The notes below the pieces were generated by a model that saw only the letters and a program-made list of their open reading frames with translations, did no database searches and was not told the DNA's origin. Made by a program: the position numbers and the translations under genes. This document shows positions 58,865 to 64,000 of a DNA stretch of 64,000 nt, one piece after another. The DNA comes from Lepas anatifera (lineage: Eukaryota; Arthropoda; Thecostraca; Lepadidae): contig JAOTON010001673.1 in NCBI GenBank assembly GCA_034440635.1, forward strand, positions 58,501 to 122,500, written 5' to 3'. Within the stretch, counting starts at the first letter, position 1. Each line of letters opens with the position of its first letter.

Positions 58865-59858
58865 ATTTACGATAGTTAGTGGGTGCGAAAGGTACTGCAA
58901 ACTGGTATGATGTTCTGGTGATTCGTCGCAGCTCCTGTTCACCCAGTCTGAATTTGTCAGCCACGGGCTGGGGCAGCTTAGATATTATAAAGTCGTGTGG
59001 GGTCGACATTTCAAGCATGTTCACAAGGTTTTTGGATTCTATTTTTTTGGAAAAATGGATGCAGAGTGCTGAAGATAGGGTGCATGATCTAGTACACGAA
59101 CAGCTTTCTTTTGGAGGGTTATTAGTCTGTTCAATTTGGACAGATATGTTACAGGCCATACTCGACAGTTGTAGTTTAAAAAGAGCAAAACACGTGCGTT
59201 GTAAAGGAGCAGAAGATACCTCGAGTCTAGTATGAACATAGTCCTGTTTATAAAACCAATGTTTCTGGAGAGGGTATTTTCCATGTGTTTGATATGAGTA
59301 TCCCACTTAAGATTGCTATCAGTTGTGATGCCTAGGTACTTGAAAGAATTAAATTGCTGTAGAGGTTAATTGTTTAACACAATTTGAATTCTAGAATTCA
59401 CATTAATTGGCGAGAAAACCTGGTACATTGTCTTTTTAATGTTTAGGGTCAAGCGACTACAGGTCAGCCAGTCATTGACTTCTGGTAGGCTCGAATTGAT
59501 ATTGGACTCAAGGTCAGTCAAATTATCGGCATAGTACACTAGTGCCGCATCGTCCACAAACAAGAGTCATGGAGGCGAAGAAGAGCTGAGTGAAATGTCA
59601 TTGATGTACAACAAGAAGAGGGGGGGCAGCACCGATCCCTGTGATACTCCGAGTTTGACGGCCACTGAAGAGGAGAGGTTATTTTGAAATCTAACATTTT
59701 GGAATATATCAGAAAGGTACGAGTTGAAAAATTGTAGCGACGTGTCTCCGAAGCCAAAGTGATGAAGCTTTTTCAGGAGAATTTCATGGTTCACAGTGTC
59801 AAATGCTTTTGCCAGATCTAAATACACAGTTGCACATACTTTCTTTTCAATGAGTGCT
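58865..59858 (-). mobile_element. LINE reverse transcriptase fragment (jockey/CR1 type), frame-broken
   Basis: On the minus strand, successive frames encode RT palm (59858-59567, VYLDLAKAFDTVNHEILLKK, LGVSQGSVLPPLFLLYINDI), the catalytic box as FVDDAALVYYADNL (59563-59366, LTLNIKKTMYQVF), thumb (59284-59039, NIGFINRTMFIL...AVRVLDHAPYL) and a short C-terminal part. The start of the element and everything past the C-terminus are missing. At least three frame breaks are needed to read it through. It differs in sequence from the LINE at 43.5-46.5 kb. Confidence 0.82.
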
Positions 59859-60307
59859 GAAGTTAGGCGTTAGGGCAAAAATAAAGGGCAACAGAACAAT
59901 ACACGCGTTGTTTGGAGCGTTATCGGTGTTTTTGCTCTCTTTTTAGGTATTGATTAAGTCCTTTGTTTTAATTTCGATTTCCATCCACTCTGCCATTTCA
60001 AAGGTAAAATTTAACCCCGCAAAACTGATGTACTGCAATCGTGGATAGATTTACAACTCAGATTGGATTCTTTAAAGACGTGTATGTAGCTTTGGGATGT
60101 CGCCTAAAAAGCAAACATGTTTGGAAAAAGTTGTAGAATACCTGCCCAACATTAAAATAGAATGTCCCCTACTATAAAATGCGCAAACAGGATGAATAAT
60201 TGATTGGGTGCAATGAAGGGGTACGACCCCCGCAACGCAGCCGCCCCTGTGGGGTACCACCCCCACCAGCTGAGCACCCCCAAAGATTTTGGGAAAATTA
60301 CACCCTG
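59859..60307. other. Unassigned stretch ending in a possible transposon terminus
   Basis: The last 30 bases, read inward on the minus strand, begin CAGGGTGTAATTTTCCC and continue AAAATCTTTGGGGGTGC. A block near 5574-5610 gives CAGGGGTGTAACTTTG and AAAATCTTTAGGGGTGC. These probably are ends of one hAT-like family. The stretch stops exactly where TTAA-element homology begins. Confidence 0.4.
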
Positions 60308-60454
60308 CATCGATATAAAAATACCGGAACATATTTCAGAGAACTCGGTGGGGCCATTATGTGATGAGTTTCAATAGGATAAGTTCACCCTGTTCCGACT
60401 TGTTATCTTAAAAAAATTTGAGGTCAGGTCACTTGACCTGTACTGGTGACCTGA
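60308..60454 (-). mobile_element. TTAA element (CACGCGCATTGAC family), inner fragment left of the hAT insertion
   Basis: Reverse complemented, this matches about 54590-54735 of the complete element: AGTCGGAACAGGGTGAACTT, ATCCTATTGAAACTCATCAC, CCACCGAGTTCTCTGAAATA and TTTTTATATCGATG. Homology stops at 60308, so about 500 bp of the element is missing on that side. The other part lies at 63112-63266. Confidence 0.8.
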
Positions 60455-63111
60455 CAGTGTCCTGAAATTACTTTTCTGCAGAGTGTGGGATGTCAAAATT
60501 CAGGGAAAAAAAGAGGTCAAAATTAATTGTCAAAAAAGGGGGAAATAGCAAATGTAGGATCAGAACATCTCGGAAAACAAATACACGTACTAAAACATCA
60601 TATGCACATGAAATACAAAAACAAATAAGGGATGGCCAATATTAAAATTAACTGTATTAACAGAAGTTAAACCAACTTGAGAAACCCACAAATCCAACTC
60701 CTGCAGAGTTCAGCATTTTTCCCAAATAAAAGCATCAGAAACGTACAAGGGAATACATTAATAAGCTGCAAACCTACAGATATGTAAAGCAAAGTCTGGA
60801 ATACCTACCTACCAAAACAATACCTCGGGTGAGATAGGTCTTGCTTTAGAACCTTTAACAAGCTGAAATGTCTAAAAGGGAGGGAAAATTCCAAAACTTG
60901 TCCATTTGAACAAACTATTTTCAAACAAACTTATTTTTGAAATTATACCTAAATCAGCGGGATTCACTCCCTCTGTTTTCACTTGCATTCATGGAAAAAT
61001 TGCAGCATGCAATCACACAATAAAAATACCTAGTCAAATGGCCACCATGAAAATAATAACTTACCTTTACCCACGTGCCTGGATTTCTCAAACTTGAACT
61101 ATATTACCCTCATTGAAATAAAGAACGAACCAGGTTGAGGTTCAGAATTAGTCTGCTTAAGCCTTAAGACATACGAACACTGGCTACTTAAAACTTACCA
61201 ACTCTCAAACGTACGTATGAGCTTCGACACCCTGCATGCAATCCAGAAACGTACACAAACACTAATCTCAACTGCGGCAAATTCATTTTCACAATGCTGA
61301 GAAAGACATCTCGCGTCAAATTCAGGCAAGCCTGTCGACACCGGTAGCCAAGTACGGTTTTTCTAATGCGAGTGAACTGACCAGGCGGGCCCCCTGAGCG
61401 TGAAAAGGATGCCGAAATTCTCCACCTTTAAATCACGCAGAGATTCTGCGTTTCTAAAGAAAAAAACTAACTTTACCTTAATCGTTCATTATTTTTCTAA
61501 AAGCATCCTGAAATTCATCGAAATATTTTGGCTGCCTTTGGAGATATTCCGAGAAATACATAGAGGTGCAATTTTCATGATCCGTGAAGATTCCCTCTTT
61601 AGGTATTATTTTTTTTAAAACTGTTGAACAAATATCCAATATTGGGATCACTTTATCAAACCAAGACAGCAAAATTTTTAATTCTATATATTTTAAACCA
61701 CAAAAGCATTATAAAACTTCAGTATTTCTTTTTAAAGTCAAGGATGTCGAAATTATTTAGGAATGCTTGCATTGTTCCACTCAAAATTCCGAGTGACATG
61801 ACCCAAAATATGGCTAAAAATATTTTTTCTGAATAGAAAAGATTTTGATTTGATATTCTGGGTACTCTCAAAAGTTTCTTTTGCACAGAAACTTCAAAAA
61901 TAAATGTTATAATTCACCCTGACCCGCGCGATTTCTAAGGATGTCGAAATTCAGTCGTAAGGAGCTAACGTCATCAAACTATATATTACGTCAGTAGCAC
62001 TACATTTCAAGGCCTTGGGCCTTGGCTAGCAGTAGCCTCCAAGAACGATGTGGTGATGATTGCTTGGGTTTCGAGCAATGTGAATGTCATGATGTCTCAT
62101 ACCAGCCTTAGCCCCAGGCAGTTTTAACCATCAGTTTCGGCTAGCAAAATTACGAGCAATATTTTGCGTTTTTAATTTGTCCCTGAACATCAATTGTCAA
62201 ATGGTATCGCGAGTCAGCGCTGCCGGTAGTCATCGCTTTTATTTTGAATTCAGCTATATGTTTAAGACGAAAGCGTACATCCCAAGAGTGTGAGGCGTGG
62301 GGGCTTTTGTTGTTGAAAGAGGAGAGAGAGGGAAAAGAGTGTGGCTTATAAAGTGGGGTACATTATTAGTCGTCTCACTTTATTAGTACGCTAAGAGACG
62401 TGAGGGGTCGATGGCTGACTTTATTTTTGTTATATGGTTGATTCAGCTAATTGCATCTCCGGTTTAGACATGCTGTTTGTCAGGCATTATCTTTCACATT
62501 CTGTGAGATCTCAGTGTGCTTGTGAAGAAGCAATTGTTAGGAATGTTCTCTTTTACAGGGTTTTGTCCTTTTGAGCATTTATTGTAAAATGTTTGTGCTA
62601 GAATCCTTTAGTATCCAAACTTCCTTCTCTCCAGAGATGAATGCTGTGTTCTATTTTATATGGAATCAGTCCTAATGGGACTGTTTAAAGAATGCTGCAT
62701 TCCATATGAAGGTAATAGGTTCACAAAGCTAGTGTTGCAGCATCTTTATCGAATGGTATGTTGGCTTCAGTTGCTGGTCTGGCCCTGCTTCCATTCCTCA
62801 ACTTCTGAAACAATGAAACTGATAATGCTGCATTTTTATTCATTTAGATCCATACATGTATTTGCGACAGCAGCAACAAGCAATAAAAGACCTTGCCAGT
62901 ACATGTTAACACAAGGCTAAAAACCAGTAGGAGATGCAAATAAGGGCTCACTAAAAAGCTCATTGAGGCCACCACCCCGCAAGCTGATGATGCCGCAAGC
63001 CGATGATTCTGAGGATTTTGTTTAGGATGTCAAAATTCAAGATTTAGGATGTCAAAATTGATCAAGTCTGGGTGTGGGTTTCCACGCAAAATCCCCAATT
63101 TCAGGACACTG
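60455..63111. mobile_element. hAT-like non-autonomous transposon, CAGTGTCCTGAAATT termini
   Basis: A 2,657-bp element with identical 15-bp ends (CAGTGTCCTGAAATT at 60455 and its reverse complement ending at 63111), flanked by the exact octamer TGACCTGA at 60447-60454 and 63112-63119. The 8-bp duplication and CAGTG ends define a hAT-type insertion. The interior repeats AGGATGTC(A/G)AAATTC at 60488, 61406 (one change), 61741, 61938, 63024 and 63046, all in one orientation. These may be transposase-binding repeats. The longest open frames are under 90 residues with no transposase or BED-finger motif. Confidence 0.88.
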
Positions 63112-63266
63112 TGACCTGACCTAATATGACCTAACCTTAAAATTTCGACAAAAGTTGTAAAAATGATTAGAGAAAAGGTATGCCAAGTTCGGCGGCGCCA
63201 CGCGGCCCCGTTTATATGCTATCTCCGAAAAACCCGAGGGGGCGGGTACCCCCGTAAATGCGCGTG
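63112..63266 (-). mobile_element. TTAA element (CACGCGCATTGAC family), terminal fragment right of the hAT insertion
   Basis: Reverse complemented, this starts CACGCGCATTTACGGGGGTA then CCCGCCCCCTCGGG and continues to TTACAACTTTTG and AGGTCAGGTCAC, matching the left 155 bp of the 54437 copy. TTAA follows at 63267-63270. With 60308-60454 it forms one element split by the hAT-like insertion. Confidence 0.85.
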
Positions 63267-63270
63267 TTAA

Positions 63271-63971
63271 GAGCTGATCGACTTGCTTTTGTAAGTTCGA
63301 GTCCAGACCTCTATTCTTGCGGCTGTAGGTACATGATGGTAAAACAAAAAGTTTGCATACTCCTAATTCACCCCAGTATCCATTTACCAGTCTTTCCCCA
63401 AGCGCATCACTACAGTTTTCCAAAAAAGCATGCCCACCTTATGTTCTTGGACTGATTTTGCAAGGCTTTCTGCTCCCGGGCAATGCCAACACTAGGTAAC
63501 ACATTCACCGAATTCTATGGATGGACCAATATGTAGGTATACGTTTTCACCTATGATGAGAGCGTGATAGCTGGAAATGGGTACTACAGTTATCTTTTCT
63601 CCCATCTTCTTTGAAATTTTCTGATACGAGTGGAATATGAAAATACTCCAGTCAGCAAAGCCTACAGTTTTGTATGTAAAAGTGTACATGTAGGGCTAAA
63701 ACTTCTTTCTACCATTCACTCTCCTCTGGGGGGGGGGCAAAAGACATGATGGCCCCCTCGCCCTGCGTCCGCCGATGTTTTAGACAACCAATCAGAACGG
63801 CTTGAGAGTCTGAGGTGCGGAACACTGTGGAGGTCGCCGCCTGATCCAGCCCAGCTGGCCGGTTCGAGGGGGAGACGTCAAGGCCATGAGCTTTCGGAAG
63901 CTCTATGGCTAGGGCTAGAGCGAACGCGAGCAGCCATAGAAGCATTTGAAACCAAATCGCTTCATATCTAA
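63271..63971. other. Unassigned stretch
   Basis: No gene or terminal repeat is supported. A nine-base G run lies near 63729. Confidence 0.4.
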
Positions 63972-64000
63972 CACGCGCATTGACGGGGGTCTGAGCCACC
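63972..64000 (-). mobile_element. TTAA element (CACGCGCATTGAC family), cut by window end
   Basis: CACGCGCATTGACGGGGG then TCTGAGCCACC is the right-end type of the 54437 copy in inverted orientation. It is preceded by CTAA, a likely mutated TTAA. The rest lies outside the window. Confidence 0.75.

Noticed and set aside
59859..60307. Continuation of the second LINE upstream of its RT
   Set aside because: No RT or endonuclease motif can be read in any minus frame beyond about 59858.

Overview
This is a stretch of animal (metazoan) nuclear genome with one recognisable host gene set among dense repeats. The intron-containing Mondo/MLXIP-type transcription factor, the non-LTR retrotransposons, the TTAA-targeting and hAT-like DNA elements and the many minisatellites fit an arthropod, perhaps a crustacean, but nothing seen here fixes the taxon. 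Nothing looks bacterial: no operons, no ribosome-binding-site-led gene series.

Layout. 1-18.2 kb is AT-rich transposon debris, mostly short non-autonomous elements bounded by TTAA (piggyBac-like) whose interiors are full of AGGTCA/TGACCT hexamers. Three members of a different inverted-repeat family (termini CCCTAGTA) lie at 10.7-12.5, 13.4-15.5 and 17.4-18.1 kb. 18.2-24.2 kb is GC-rich, without a recognisable gene, and holds a 42-bp and a 50-bp minisatellite. 24.2-37.2 kb is the Mondo gene on the minus strand: a long 5' coding exon (35,155-37,187), a roughly 10-kb intron stuffed with hAT-like and TTAA elements, a 90-bp leucine-zipper exon (25,074-25,163) and a terminal exon (24,215-24,613). 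A 57-bp minisatellite abuts the start codon.

37.5-43.5 kb holds a TTAA element and unassigned sequence. 43.5-46.5 kb is a 5'-truncated, frame-broken LINE with reverse transcriptase and RNase H. It abuts a 22-bp satellite (46.5-47.3 kb), which joins directly to a 4.9-kb 28-bp satellite (47.3-52.2 kb). A 47-bp minisatellite lies at 53.5 kb. 54.4-64 kb returns to transposons: a complete TTAA element, a degenerate CCTGAGAC array (56.7-58.9 kb), a second broken LINE fragment, and a 2,657-bp hAT-like element with a perfect 8-bp target duplication inserted into an older TTAA element.

Only Mondo is a credible host protein-coding gene. Almost all other long open frames come from tandem repeats whose unit lacks stop codons. 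The Mondo reading frame carries one apparent single-base shift near 36,617, either an assembly error or real damage. The strongest observations are the precise element boundaries and nestings, the CCCTAGTA family loaded with CATTGT/ACAATG words, the AGGTCA-dense TTAA elements, and the hierarchical 7-to-28-bp satellite.
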